Source: Ignavibacteriales bacterium
Lineage (GTDB): Bacteria; Bacteroidota; Ignavibacteria; Ignavibacteriales; Ignavibacteriaceae
Direction of reading: 5' to 3'
NCBI GenBank assembly: GCA_003142915.1
Contig: PLNZ01000207.1
Span: 1 to 11,984 of the forward strand
DNA: 11,984 bases
Positions 5,367-11,984 of this stretch are shown here, piece after piece. Made by a program: the position numbers and the translations under genes. Numbering within the stretch: position 1 is the stretch's first letter; every line of letters begins with the position of its first letter. A model generated the notes under the pieces. That model was not told the origin of the DNA, ran no database searches, and worked only from the letters and a program-made list of their open reading frames with translations.

Positions 5367-6731
5367 ATGTTTATCGATACCCACGCACATTTGTTTTATC
5401 CAAATTTTAACGAAGATGTTGATGAAGTAATCAGCCGCGCTAAAGATGCCGGAGTTCATAATATAATAGTTCCCGCAACGGATGTAGAATCATCGCACAA
5501 GGTCATTAAACTGGTTGAAAAGTATGATTTTATTTACGGCGCTGTAGGGATTCATCCGCATGACACAAAAGACTGGCAGAATTCTTTAATAGATGAAATT
5601 GAAGAGCTTGCTAAGCATGAAAAAATTGTTGCAATAGGTGAAATAGGTTTGGATTATTTTTATGATTTTGCTCCTAAAGATAAACAGATGGAAGCCTTTA
5701 AGGCTCAGATTGATCTGGCGTTAAAGATAAATAAGCCTGTCATAATCCATACTCGCGATGCAGATGATGATATGATGAATGTGATACGTTCATATAAAGA
5801 TAGCGGGCTCAAGGCGCAGTTCCATTGCTTTAACGGAACTCTACGGAATGCAAAAGAATTAGTCCGGTTGAATCATTTCATCTCTTTTACCGGTAATATT
5901 ACATTTAAAAAATCTGACAGTTTAAGAGACATTGCAGCTAATTTGAGTCTTGAAAGCATAATGCTTGAAACAGATTCTCCTTTTATGACTCCCGAACCAT
6001 TCAGGGGTAAAAGGAACGAACCTGCAAATGTAAAGCTGGTTGCGGAAAAGTTAGCTGAGATTCATCATCTTACAGTTGAAGATGTAGGGCGTCTTACTTC
6101 ATATAATGTTTTCAGGATGTTCGGCATTGGCTCCAAACCGGGGGGGATAAATTTCACATATAAGATAGGCGATTCTCTTTATATAAATGTAACCAATAGG
6201 TGCGATGCAAAATGCGGGTTTTGCGACAGGGAAGGCGATGCCGTGCTAAACGGTTACAGCCTGCGCATGGCGAAATGCGATGAGCCTGGAGCATTAGTTT
6301 ATATAAAGGAGATCGGCGACCCGAAGCAGTACAAAGAAATAGTTTTTTGCGGTTACGGCGAACCTACCATACGCTGGGATGTTGTGAAGAGTATTGCTAA
6401 GTATGTTATAGAAATGGGTGGAAGAACAAGACTTATAACCAATGGTCACGGTAACCTTATAAACAAAAGAGATATTGTACCTGAATTAAAAGAATTGATT
6501 AATACGGTTTCTATCAGCTTTAATTCGCCTGATGCCCGCCAATATTCTGAATTGATGGGACTTGACACACGGTATTATAGTGAAATGATAAGCTTTGCAA
6601 AAGAAGCAAAGAATTATGTAGAGAAGGTTGTTATGACTGCAATTGCAATGGATGATGTAAATATTGAAAAAGCAAGAAAAATTGTTGAAGAAAATATCGG
6701 TGTGGAGTTCAGGGTAAGGCAGTATTTTTAA
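5367..6731 (+). CDS. TatD-family metal-dependent DNase fused to a radical-SAM domain
   Basis: Residues 1-254 are a complete TatD domain: H6-x-H8, G-E92-I-G-L-D-Y, I-I-H128-T-R, F-H153-C-F-N-G and L-E-T-D203-S-P-F supply the two-metal site of these TIM-barrel nucleases. After a short Gly/Pro linker (about 255-262) a radical-SAM domain follows, with C279-x3-C283-x2-C286 for the 4Fe-4S cluster, F-C-G-Y-G-E-P-T (327-334) as the glycine-rich SAM-binding motif, and I-T-N-G-H-G (357-362). The second domain (about 190 residues) is shorter than a full radical-SAM barrel but matches the compact TatD-linked radical-SAM proteins that occur fused or adjacent to TatD. TatD proteins act in DNA repair and quality control; the reaction of the radical-SAM partner is, to my knowledge, unknown. 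AGGGGAG at 5348-5354 precedes the ATG by 12 bases. dacB follows after nine bases. Confidence 0.93.
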   Translation: MFIDTHAHLFYPNFNEDVDEVISRAKDAGVHNIIVPATDVESSHKVIKLVEKYDFIYGAVGIHPHDTKDWQNSLIDEIEELAKHEKIVAIGEIGLDYFYDFAPKDKQMEAFKAQIDLALKINKPVIIHTRDADDDMMNVIRSYKDSGLKAQFHCFNGTLRNAKELVRLNHFISFTGNITFKKSDSLRDIAANLSLESIMLETDSPFMTPEPFRGKRNEPANVKLVAEKLAEIHHLTVEDVGRLTSYNVFRMFGIGSKPGGINFTYKIGDSLYINVTNRCDAKCGFCDREGDAVLNGYSLRMAKCDEPGALVYIKEIGDPKQYKEIVFCGYGEPTIRWDVVKSIAKYVIEMGGRTRLITNGHGNLINKRDIVPELKELINTVSISFNSPDARQYSELMGLDTRYYSEMISFAKEAKNYVEKVVMTAIAMDDVNIEKARKIVEENIGVEFRVRQYF

Positions 6732-6740
6732 TATTAAATT

Positions 6741-8162
6741 ATGAAATCATATTTATTCATATTATTAGTCCTACTTACCCAATCAATATTTCCACAGCGC
6801 AATATTTTAAATCTAAGATCAAGAATTGATTCGTTATTGGCGGATAGTTTCTTTGATACGACACAAATTGCTGTTGATGTTTATGATTTTACTCTAAATG
6901 AGAAATTATACGGCAGAAATGAAAAATTTCTACTGCGTCCCGCTTCAAACATGAAGATATTAACAATGTCGGCAGCGCTGGTATTTTTAGGAACGGATTA
7001 TAATTTTACTACTTCGCTTTGTTATACCGGTGAAATTAAAAATGGAATTTTATTTGGTGATCTATATGTTATTGGCGGATGCGATCCCGTCTTTAGCAGT
7101 AAAGATTTGGATTCACTTGCCGCTGTTGTTAAATCGTTAGGTATCAGTGAAATAAGGGGAAATTTGATTGGAGATGTTTCTATGATGGACTCTCTTTACT
7201 GGGGGAAAGGCTGGATGTATGATGATGACTGCGCTTATCTTACTTCGCTTGATATAAATGCTAATTCAATCGGTGTTGTTGTAAACCCGCGTATTGCCGG
7301 GCAAAGAGCGGATGTCCTTTTAATCCCGCAGACGGATTTTGTTGAGTTAAATAATTTTTCCGTGACGGTTCCTGCAGACAGCCCGGATACGTTCATTCTT
7401 GAAAAGGACTGGCTTCATCATAAAAATATATTAACAATAAGGGGCAATGTAAGTGCAAAGCCGGTTCCCGATTCACTGCAGGATACACTGCATACAAAAG
7501 TATATGAGCCGCAGGTATACTTCTTAACATTATTTCAGGAAGCTTTATTAAACAGGGGAATAAGTATTTCGGGGAAAAAATATTTTGCCGGTGCGCCTTC
7601 ATATTCCAAAGATATATTTAGTTTTAAGAGACCGTTTGCCGGTATGGTTAATTATATAAATAAAGAAAGTTATAACCTCGGTGCAGAAATGATTTTGCGT
7701 GCATTAGCGGCAAAATGCTTAGGCGAGCCCGCAACGGCAGATAACGGAATAAAAATGATTGACAGCCTGATTGCTTTAACGGGTCTGAACCCAAATGCTT
7801 ACCGGTTAGTTGATGGTTCCGGTATTTCGCATTACAATTTAATTTCTGCTCAGCTATTATTAAAAGTACTTAAATACATGTATTTTCAAAAGCCGGATTT
7901 GTATAAAATTCTGTATGAATCTTTCCCTGTTGCAGGCGTTGACGGTACATTATCCAATAGAATGAAAGGCGCTTCTGCTCAAAATAAAGTTCATGCAAAA
8001 ACAGGTACATTAAGCGGAGTATCATGTCTTTCAGGGTATGTAACTGCAGATAACGGGCATCTTCTTGCATTTTCAATAATCTTACAGAACTTTACGGGTA
8101 GTTCAAAAGTAGGCAAGGATTATGAAGATAAGATTTGTAATATTCTGGCAGAATATCAGTAA
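6741..8162 (+). CDS. dacB: D-alanyl-D-alanine carboxypeptidase/endopeptidase, PBP4 type (S13 family)
   Basis: A periplasmic penicillin-binding protein that removes the terminal D-Ala from peptidoglycan stem peptides and can cut crosslinks. All three active-site motifs are present: S69-N-M-K72 (SxxK, nucleophile and base), S310-Y-N312 (SxN) and K420-T-G422, the last in the typical H-A-K-T-G-T-L-S-G-V context. L-V-D-G-S-G-I-S (357-364) is also characteristic of the family. The long insert between the first two motifs (about 85-300) identifies the PBP4/S13 class rather than PBP5. A signal peptide occupies about residues 1-18 (K-S-Y-L-F-I-L-L-V-L-L-T-Q-S). The 473-residue length fits. It starts nine bases after the TatD-rSAM stop without a Shine-Dalgarno, so the two are probably cotranscribed although no functional link is known. 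Confidence 0.95.
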   Translation: MKSYLFILLVLLTQSIFPQRNILNLRSRIDSLLADSFFDTTQIAVDVYDFTLNEKLYGRNEKFLLRPASNMKILTMSAALVFLGTDYNFTTSLCYTGEIKNGILFGDLYVIGGCDPVFSSKDLDSLAAVVKSLGISEIRGNLIGDVSMMDSLYWGKGWMYDDDCAYLTSLDINANSIGVVVNPRIAGQRADVLLIPQTDFVELNNFSVTVPADSPDTFILEKDWLHHKNILTIRGNVSAKPVPDSLQDTLHTKVYEPQVYFLTLFQEALLNRGISISGKKYFAGAPSYSKDIFSFKRPFAGMVNYINKESYNLGAEMILRALAAKCLGEPATADNGIKMIDSLIALTGLNPNAYRLVDGSGISHYNLISAQLLLKVLKYMYFQKPDLYKILYESFPVAGVDGTLSNRMKGASAQNKVHAKTGTLSGVSCLSGYVTADNGHLLAFSIILQNFTGSSKVGKDYEDKICNILAEYQ

Positions 8163-8189
8163 TACATTTCTAAACCCGGATCTAATAGA

Positions 8190-8219
8190 TTCCTTTTATT
8201 TATGTTTGTTGTAAATTTG
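8190..8219 (+). promoter_or_regulatory. promoter of the M28 lipoprotein-prmA unit
   Basis: TTC (8190-8192), 19 bases, then TAAATTTG (8212-8219), a full match to the -7 consensus with one mismatch at -33. It lies in the 83-base gap after dacB and starts a new unit. The leader would be about 20 bases and contains AAAGG at 8229-8233. Confidence 0.5.
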
Positions 8220-8245
8220 GCAATTATGAAAGGCTGTTATTCTAT

Positions 8246-9241
8246 ATGAAATTTAAAAATATTTTTATTTTATCTATTTTCTGCACTGCCGTAATGTTTT
8301 ATTCATGCAGTAAAGAAATTAAACAGGAGATTTCCAAACCACTTTATGAACTGCAGAAGAATAATAATATACCCAAATTTGACGGCAGTAATGCTTATAC
8401 TCAGATAGAGGCACAGGTAAAATTCGGACCAAGAGACCCGGGCTCTAAAGGACATCAGGCGGCATTAAACTATATCCGGAACGAACTAAAAAAATATACC
8501 GTCGATGTTGAACTCCAGAATTTTACTTTTCCCGGCTATGATAGTACAACGCTTCGATTGACTAATATTATTGCAAAATTCAACCCCGGTAAGAAAAACC
8601 GGATTATGTTTTTTGCACATTGGGATACGAGGCCGCGTGCGGAACATGCAACTAAGACCGCTCTAAAGGATAAACCGATTCTTGGCGCTAATGATGGAGC
8701 CAGCGGCTGCGGAGTTTTATTGGAACTTGCCCGTATATTAAACAACAATAAATTAAATTATGGTGTCGATCTTGTTTTTCTTGACGGCGAAGACTATGGC
8801 AAAGAACACGATCTTAATAATTTCTGTCTCGGCTCTAAATATTTTGCCGCCAATTACCCAACGGATAAAATGCCGGCATTCGGAGTGCTGCTTGATTTAG
8901 TCGGAGATAAGCAGGCAGTATTTGAAAGGGAAGGAAGTTCTGATAAGTTTGCTCCTGCTGTGGTAAGTCTGATCTGGAATATTGCTCAGCAGCTTAACTC
9001 AACTATATTCTCACAGGAAGGCGGCTCGGAAATTTACGATGACCATATACCATTAAATCAAGCAGGATTAATAACGGCGGATATAATTGATGCCGATCTT
9101 GTCGGTGCTGATACTCCTGTTAAACGGCGTAATTACTGGCATTCCGAGAACGACACAATGGAAAATATAAGCAAAGATACATTGCAGCAGTTGGGCGATG
9201 TCCTTACTTATTTGATTTATTCTCTTAAGTTTAATAGTTAA
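8246..9241 (+). CDS. M28-family lipoprotein, glutaminyl-peptide cyclotransferase-like
   Basis: The 331-residue product begins with a lipoprotein signal (hydrophobic 6-19, then F-Y-S-C21), so it is probably anchored in the envelope. The rest is an M28 zinc hydrolase fold: A-H125-W-D127-T, G-A-N-D150-G-A-S-G, L-D-G-E182-D-Y-G, then Y-D265-D-H267-I-P-L and Y-W-H299-S-E-N-D. The I-Y-D-D-H-I-P motif plus the overall length and spacing resemble animal-type (type II) glutaminyl cyclases, also known in Bacteroidota such as Porphyromonas, which convert N-terminal Gln to pyroglutamate on exported proteins. An aminopeptidase activity is the alternative. Where human enzyme has two glutamates after D-G, this one has E-D, so the second metal ligand would be Asp. 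The start at 8246 gives an immediate signal peptide. prmA follows after six bases. Confidence 0.9.
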   Translation: MKFKNIFILSIFCTAVMFYSCSKEIKQEISKPLYELQKNNNIPKFDGSNAYTQIEAQVKFGPRDPGSKGHQAALNYIRNELKKYTVDVELQNFTFPGYDSTTLRLTNIIAKFNPGKKNRIMFFAHWDTRPRAEHATKTALKDKPILGANDGASGCGVLLELARILNNNKLNYGVDLVFLDGEDYGKEHDLNNFCLGSKYFAANYPTDKMPAFGVLLDLVGDKQAVFEREGSSDKFAPAVVSLIWNIAQQLNSTIFSQEGGSEIYDDHIPLNQAGLITADIIDADLVGADTPVKRRNYWHSENDTMENISKDTLQQLGDVLTYLIYSLKFNS

Positions 9242-9247
9242 CTGAAT

Positions 9248-10096
9248 ATGAAATATTACAAAGAATTTAATATTACGGCAGAACCGTTTATACCGGAAAT
9301 ATTAAGCGGGCTGATGTGGGAGTTTGAAATAACGGGCATTAGCGAGGAAGTAAATTGTATAAAGGTTTTTGCCGCGGAAAACAGCACGGTCTCGATGGAA
9401 AAGATATCCCGTCTGCTAAAAAAATTAGTCGGTGAAAAGATGATATTTAATTTTTCCGTCGAGGAAAACTTGATTGAGGATAAAAACTGGAATGAGGAGT
9501 GGGAAAAATCAGTAAGGGTAATTGAAGTTTCGGACAAACTTGTAATTAAACCTACTTTTAAGGGTTATCAAGCAAAGCCGGGGCAAATAATTATTATTAT
9601 CGATCCTAAAATGTCATTTGGTACGGGCGAGCACCAGACAACTAAACTTGTATTGCAATTTCTTGAAAAGAATGTTAAAAATGGAATAAGAGTTCTTGAT
9701 GTAGGCTCGGGTACGGGAGTGCTGGCTATTGCCGCTGTAAAACTCGGTGCGGAATCCGCAATTGCAATTGACAATGATGAATGGTGCTACGATAACGGCA
9801 GGGAAAATTGCAGGTTGAATTCGGTCGACAAAGCGGTTGATGTTAGGCTTGGCGAGATCAAAGATATTGCCGGAAATAATTTTGACCTTATTACGGCAAA
9901 TATTCAAAAAAATATTTTATTGGATATAGCGGAAGAAATTAAGAACAGGTTAAAGCCGGGCGGATTGCTTATCCTTTCAGGATTGCTTTACAACGATGAG
10001 GAAGATATAGTAAAAAAATATTCTTCGCTCAATTTTGAAATGCTTGAAAAGAAATCCCTCGATGAATGGATGGCGGTGAAGTTGAGGTTGCAATAA
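9248..10096 (+). CDS. prmA: ribosomal protein L11 methyltransferase
   Basis: PrmA is a cytosolic SAM-dependent enzyme that trimethylates several amino groups of ribosomal protein L11. The 282-residue product shows the two-part layout of the family: an N-terminal L11-recognition domain (about 1-70) joined by a linker to a class I methyltransferase. Key motifs are D-P-K-M-S-F-G-T-G-E-H-Q-T-T (119-132, the PrmA FGTGxHxTT signature), SAM-binding motif I V-L-D-V-G-S-G-T-G (149-157), acidic D-N-D (175-177) after the second strand and T-A-N-I-Q-K-N-I-L (216-224), the position where PrmA has its catalytic-loop Asn. The end L-S-G-L-L (243-247) is also typical. It starts six bases after the M28 gene and has no clear Shine-Dalgarno, consistent with coupling. 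Confidence 0.95.
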   Translation: MKYYKEFNITAEPFIPEILSGLMWEFEITGISEEVNCIKVFAAENSTVSMEKISRLLKKLVGEKMIFNFSVEENLIEDKNWNEEWEKSVRVIEVSDKLVIKPTFKGYQAKPGQIIIIIDPKMSFGTGEHQTTKLVLQFLEKNVKNGIRVLDVGSGTGVLAIAAVKLGAESAIAIDNDEWCYDNGRENCRLNSVDKAVDVRLGEIKDIAGNNFDLITANIQKNILLDIAEEIKNRLKPGGLLILSGLLYNDEEDIVKKYSSLNFEMLEKKSLDEWMAVKLRLQ

Positions 10097-10126
10097 GCTT
10101 TTATTATTATCGATTTCATAATTATT

Positions 10127-10140
10127 CAAATGTACATTTG
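10127..10140. promoter_or_regulatory. perfect 14-bp palindrome upstream of the nitroreductase gene
   Basis: CAAATGTACATTTG is its own reverse complement. Each half ends in TACATTTG, a full -7 promoter match on that strand. For the + strand the -33 region 20 bases upstream reads TCG, one base off TTG. Flanking ATTATT and AATAAT extend the symmetry over a two-base bulge. It lies 49 bases before the nitroreductase ATG and could be both promoter and operator. Confidence 0.45.
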
Positions 10141-10189
10141 TAAATAATATTTCATAATTAAGCGAACAAATAATAATCGGGATAAAGAA

Positions 10190-10849
10190 ATGGGAACTAA
10201 AGAAAATAAATTTGCAGAACTTTCAAACATTATAAGGGAACGCCATTCGATCAGGCATTATGATCCGGACTTTAAAATTTCTGAAGATGAGATAAGAGAA
10301 ATTATTAAAGAAGCTGTTTATGCTCCTTCAGGCAATAACCTGCAGTCATGGCGTTTCTTAATTATAACCGATCAAAAGTTAAAGGAGAAAATATTCACCG
10401 CGAGTAATGACCAGAAGCAAGTGCTTGAGGCTTCGGCATTAATAATTGTATTGGGCGATTTAAAGGGTTACGAGCAGGTAGAACTAATTTATACTCGTTC
10501 TGTAAAAGAAGGAATTGTAACCGAGAAATTCAAGAATGCTAAGGTGGCTAAAGTAAAAAATACATTTGAAAAAGAAACTTCACGGTATGGTAATCCGAAC
10601 TGGAAACGTGACCTCGTTTTGATTGACGGTTCTCTTGCCGCAATGCAATTAATGCTGGCAGCTAAGGCTAAAGGATATGATACCGTTCCTATGATTGGCT
10701 ATAATACGGAACAATTGCGAAAAATTTTAAATATCCCTGACCGGTACGTAAATGTTTTAATGATACCTATCGGAAAAGCCGCACAGCCGGCTCACCGGAC
10801 TATAAGATTAAGTGTAGATGAAATAACATTTTGGAATGGGATTGAATGA
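10190..10849 (+). CDS. nitroreductase-family FMN flavoprotein
   Basis: A 219-residue cytosolic protein with the family's FMN-binding start R18-H-S-I-R-H-Y (18-24) and A-P-S-G-N-N-L-Q-S-W-R-F (45-56), where the Arg/Ser and S-G-N residues contact FMN phosphate and ring. A C-terminal part, K-G-Y-D-T-V-P-M-I-G-Y (about 162-172) with a following I-P-I-G-K, matches the typical G-l-g-s-c-p-i-G region. Such enzymes are homodimers that use NAD(P)H to reduce nitroaromatics, quinones or other acceptors; the natural substrate is not deducible. The spacing between the two FMN motifs and the length are those of the standard family, not of the longer fused forms. The ATG follows GGGATAAAGAA, a weak ribosome site. 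It appears to be transcribed alone. Confidence 0.9.
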   Translation: MGTKENKFAELSNIIRERHSIRHYDPDFKISEDEIREIIKEAVYAPSGNNLQSWRFLIITDQKLKEKIFTASNDQKQVLEASALIIVLGDLKGYEQVELIYTRSVKEGIVTEKFKNAKVAKVKNTFEKETSRYGNPNWKRDLVLIDGSLAAMQLMLAAKAKGYDTVPMIGYNTEQLRKILNIPDRYVNVLMIPIGKAAQPAHRTIRLSVDEITFWNGIE

Positions 10850-11030
10850 TAGAAAAAGCAAGAGTAAAGAATTTTAACCAATAATTAAATTTTATTAATG
10901 TTTTACTTCTCTTTAAACTCTTCTATGAAAAGGATTGACTAATATTCGGAAATACGTTATTTTAAAATAAATCATAAAATCATAAATAAATTAACCTTAT
11001 ATTACTTAAAACAAATTGAGGAAGATGAAT

Positions 11031-11474
11031 ATGAAAAATACAGCATTTAAAATTAGCCGGATAATTTTGCTGGCAGCAGCAGTATTATTTTTCCTGCCCA
11101 TGGCTATTTCTGCACAAGATAATGGACATGATAGGGACAATCATCATGATCGCCAGGCGAAACACGACATGAATCATCATGATCGCCATGCTTTGGATCA
11201 TGGTAAAAGAGATAAGGTTTTTGCCCGGCATGATGATTACAGGGAAGTAATAGTAAATGACAGACATTTCTTCTACCGCGGCGGCGCTTTTTATGAAAGA
11301 GGACCAAACGGTTATATAGTAGCAACTGCCCCTATCGGAGCAAGGATTGATGTACTTCCGGGAGGCTATGCAGTAATCCGCCGTCATGGAATAAGATATT
11401 TTTCATTTGGAGGTATATACTATAAATTCCTTCCGCACGAAAGAGCCTATGTAGTTGTAAGCGCGCCTTTGTAA
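11031..11474 (+). CDS. small secreted His/Asp-rich protein, DUF6515-like
   Basis: I choose ATG 11031, which GAGGA (11018-11022) precedes by eight bases; starts at TTG 11016 or ATG 11025 overlap that ribosome site. The 147-residue product has a signal peptide (1-28, cleaved after A-I-S-A). Next comes a very polar stretch (about 29-65) rich in His, Asp and Arg, containing a duplicated 11-residue unit starting N-H-H-D-R. The C-terminal part (about 72-147) has repeated G-G-x-x-Y-x and V-V-x-x-A-P strands: R-G-G-A-F-Y-E, G-Y-I-V-A-T-A-P-I-G-A, L-P-G-G-Y-A-V-I, F-G-G-I-Y-Y-K, ending V-V-V-S-A-P-L. That alternation is typical of DUF6515 proteins, of unknown function, common in Bacteroidota-type genomes. 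Metal binding by the His/Asp segment is possible but inferred. It is its own unit, ended by a strong terminator. Confidence 0.82.
   Translation: MKNTAFKISRIILLAAAVLFFLPMAISAQDNGHDRDNHHDRQAKHDMNHHDRHALDHGKRDKVFARHDDYREVIVNDRHFFYRGGAFYERGPNGYIVATAPIGARIDVLPGGYAVIRRHGIRYFSFGGIYYKFLPHERAYVVVSAPL
11139..11188 (+). repeat. 17-base direct repeat inside the His-rich gene
   Basis: AATCATCATGATCGCCA occurs at 11139-11155 and again, identically, at 11172-11188. The 33-base period encodes an 11-residue unit (N-H-H-D-R...), so the His-rich tract has probably grown by in-frame duplication. Confidence 0.85.
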
Positions 11475-11500
11475 AATTTCATCTCCCCCGATGATGGATG

Positions 11501-11556
11501 ATAAACTGCCGCTGCTAGCTAGTTCTAAGCAGCGGCAGTTTATATACAGCCTTTTT
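11501..11556 (+). terminator. strong hairpin terminator after the DUF6515-like gene
   Basis: A perfect 16-bp stem joins 11501-11516 to 11528-11543 (core CTGCCGCTGCT), with an 11-base loop. A CTTTTT run follows eight bases after the stem, further than ideal. It lies 26 bases after the stop codon and separates two convergent genes, so it may protect the end of the + strand message; there is no T-run on the - strand side. Confidence 0.7.
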
Positions 11557-11619
11557 ATTAATATTTTTAAACCTTAGAACTTTTTAAGTATTCAGTTTTG
11601 TAATTAATGACTTATCTTT

Positions 11620-11984
11620 TTATTCTAATTTAAAAACAACAATCTTTCCGTCAATATCGGATGCTGCAAAAATATTATCCTTAACATGGTAAATATTCTG
11701 CACGCCGCCTGTTCCAAGATAAAACAAAATATCCCATTTGTAATTTTTGTCAATTAAATAAATTTTCCCGTTTTGAGAGCCAAATAGAATATTGTTATTC
11801 CACTCTAAAATATTTCCCGGAGCTGTATCAATACCGAAGCCAATTTCTATATCTTTCACAAGCTTTCCGTTTTTGGCGGAGACAATAAAGAAATTATCCT
11901 TATAGCTTTTTATATAAATATCCTCCTTACTGTTACCTATTCCGATTGAGTTGTAAGCGTCAAAGTTATTTTTTTGCCAAATGG
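11620..11984 (-). CDS. C-terminal part of a PQQ/WD-like beta-propeller protein, cut by the window edge
   Basis: The frame is open from the right edge to the TAA at 11622-11620, about 121 visible codons; the apparent internal start (GTG at 11859) is not the true start, because the frame continues upstream as ...N-S-I-G-I-G-N-S-K-E-D-I-Y-I-K... The visible part has repeated blade-like units: D-N-F-F-I-V-S-A-K-N-G-K-L-V-K, N-N-I-L-F-G-S-Q-N-G-K-I-Y-L-I-D-K and N-I-F-A-A-S-D-I-D-G-K-I-V-V-F-K-L. The x-G-K-(I/L)-x-x-(L/V/F) pattern at about 45-residue spacing is that of PQQ-like propellers such as BamB and related extracytoplasmic proteins. The function, signal peptide and full length lie outside the window. 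Confidence 0.7.
   Translation of the reverse strand, partial: IWQKNNFDAYNSIGIGNSKEDIYIKSYKDNFFIVSAKNGKLVKDIEIGFGIDTAPGNILEWNNNILFGSQNGKIYLIDKNYKWDILFYLGTGGVQNIYHVKDNIFAASDIDGKIVVFKLE

Noticed and set aside
10850..11015. A terminator or promoter in the gap after the nitroreductase
   Set aside because: Only short, bulged A/T-rich pairings (AGTAAA/TTTACT) and a promoter-like pattern with two mismatches in the -7 element were found; nothing distinct from background.
11085..11387. Long - strand frames opposite the DUF6515-like gene
   Set aside because: They are produced by the repetitive His/Asp codons; the + strand has the signal peptide, ribosome site and terminator.

Overview
The window is AT-rich bacterial chromosome with house-keeping and envelope genes on both sides of one small toxin-antitoxin locus. 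Several features point to the Bacteroidota/Chlorobiota/Ignavibacteriota group. Many starts lack a Shine-Dalgarno sequence. Promoter candidates fit the TTG-N19/20-TAnnTTTG pattern rather than TTGACA/TATAAT. There is a glutaminyl-cyclase-like M28 lipoprotein and a small secreted DUF6515-type protein. An Ignavibacteria-like organism is my best guess from overall protein character; no rRNA or marker gene confirms it.

Layout. (1) 79-1880, + strand: dapF (lysine/diaminopimelate synthesis), a small ABM-like protein and a membrane-anchored TPR protein, closed by a hairpin terminator at 1893-1930. A divergent gene may begin at the extreme left edge. (2) 2068-3123, + strand: a PHP-domain metallohydrolase of the CehA/McbA type. 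(3) 3158-3732, - strand: a RelB/RelE-type toxin-antitoxin pair with ATGA overlap; its promoter is covered by an inverted repeat. (4) 3941-4936, + strand: purM, starting at TTG. (5) 4937-5366: a 430-base gap with no protein gene but with strong structure, including a hairpin plus T-run that reads as a terminator on the - strand and an 11-bp hairpin whose G.U pair exists only on the - strand; together they suggest an unrecognised small RNA of about 280 nt. (6) 5367-8162, + strand: a TatD nuclease fused to a radical-SAM domain, then a PBP4-type D,D-carboxypeptidase/endopeptidase (dacB). (7) 8246-10096, + strand: an M28/glutaminyl-cyclase-like lipoprotein and prmA (ribosomal protein L11 methyltransferase). 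(8) 10190-10849, + strand: a nitroreductase preceded by a perfect 14-bp palindrome. (9) 11031-11474, + strand: a secreted His/Asp-rich DUF6515-like protein followed by a 16-bp terminator stem. (10) 11620 to the right edge, - strand: the C-terminal part of a beta-propeller protein.

Most genes are unrelated in function. The cell-wall theme (dapF supplies meso-diaminopimelate, dacB trims peptidoglycan) is the only loose metabolic link. The best candidates for something undescribed are the structured - strand RNA at about 4964-5250 and the two-domain TatD/radical-SAM protein, whose family architecture is known but whose reaction is, to my knowledge, not established.
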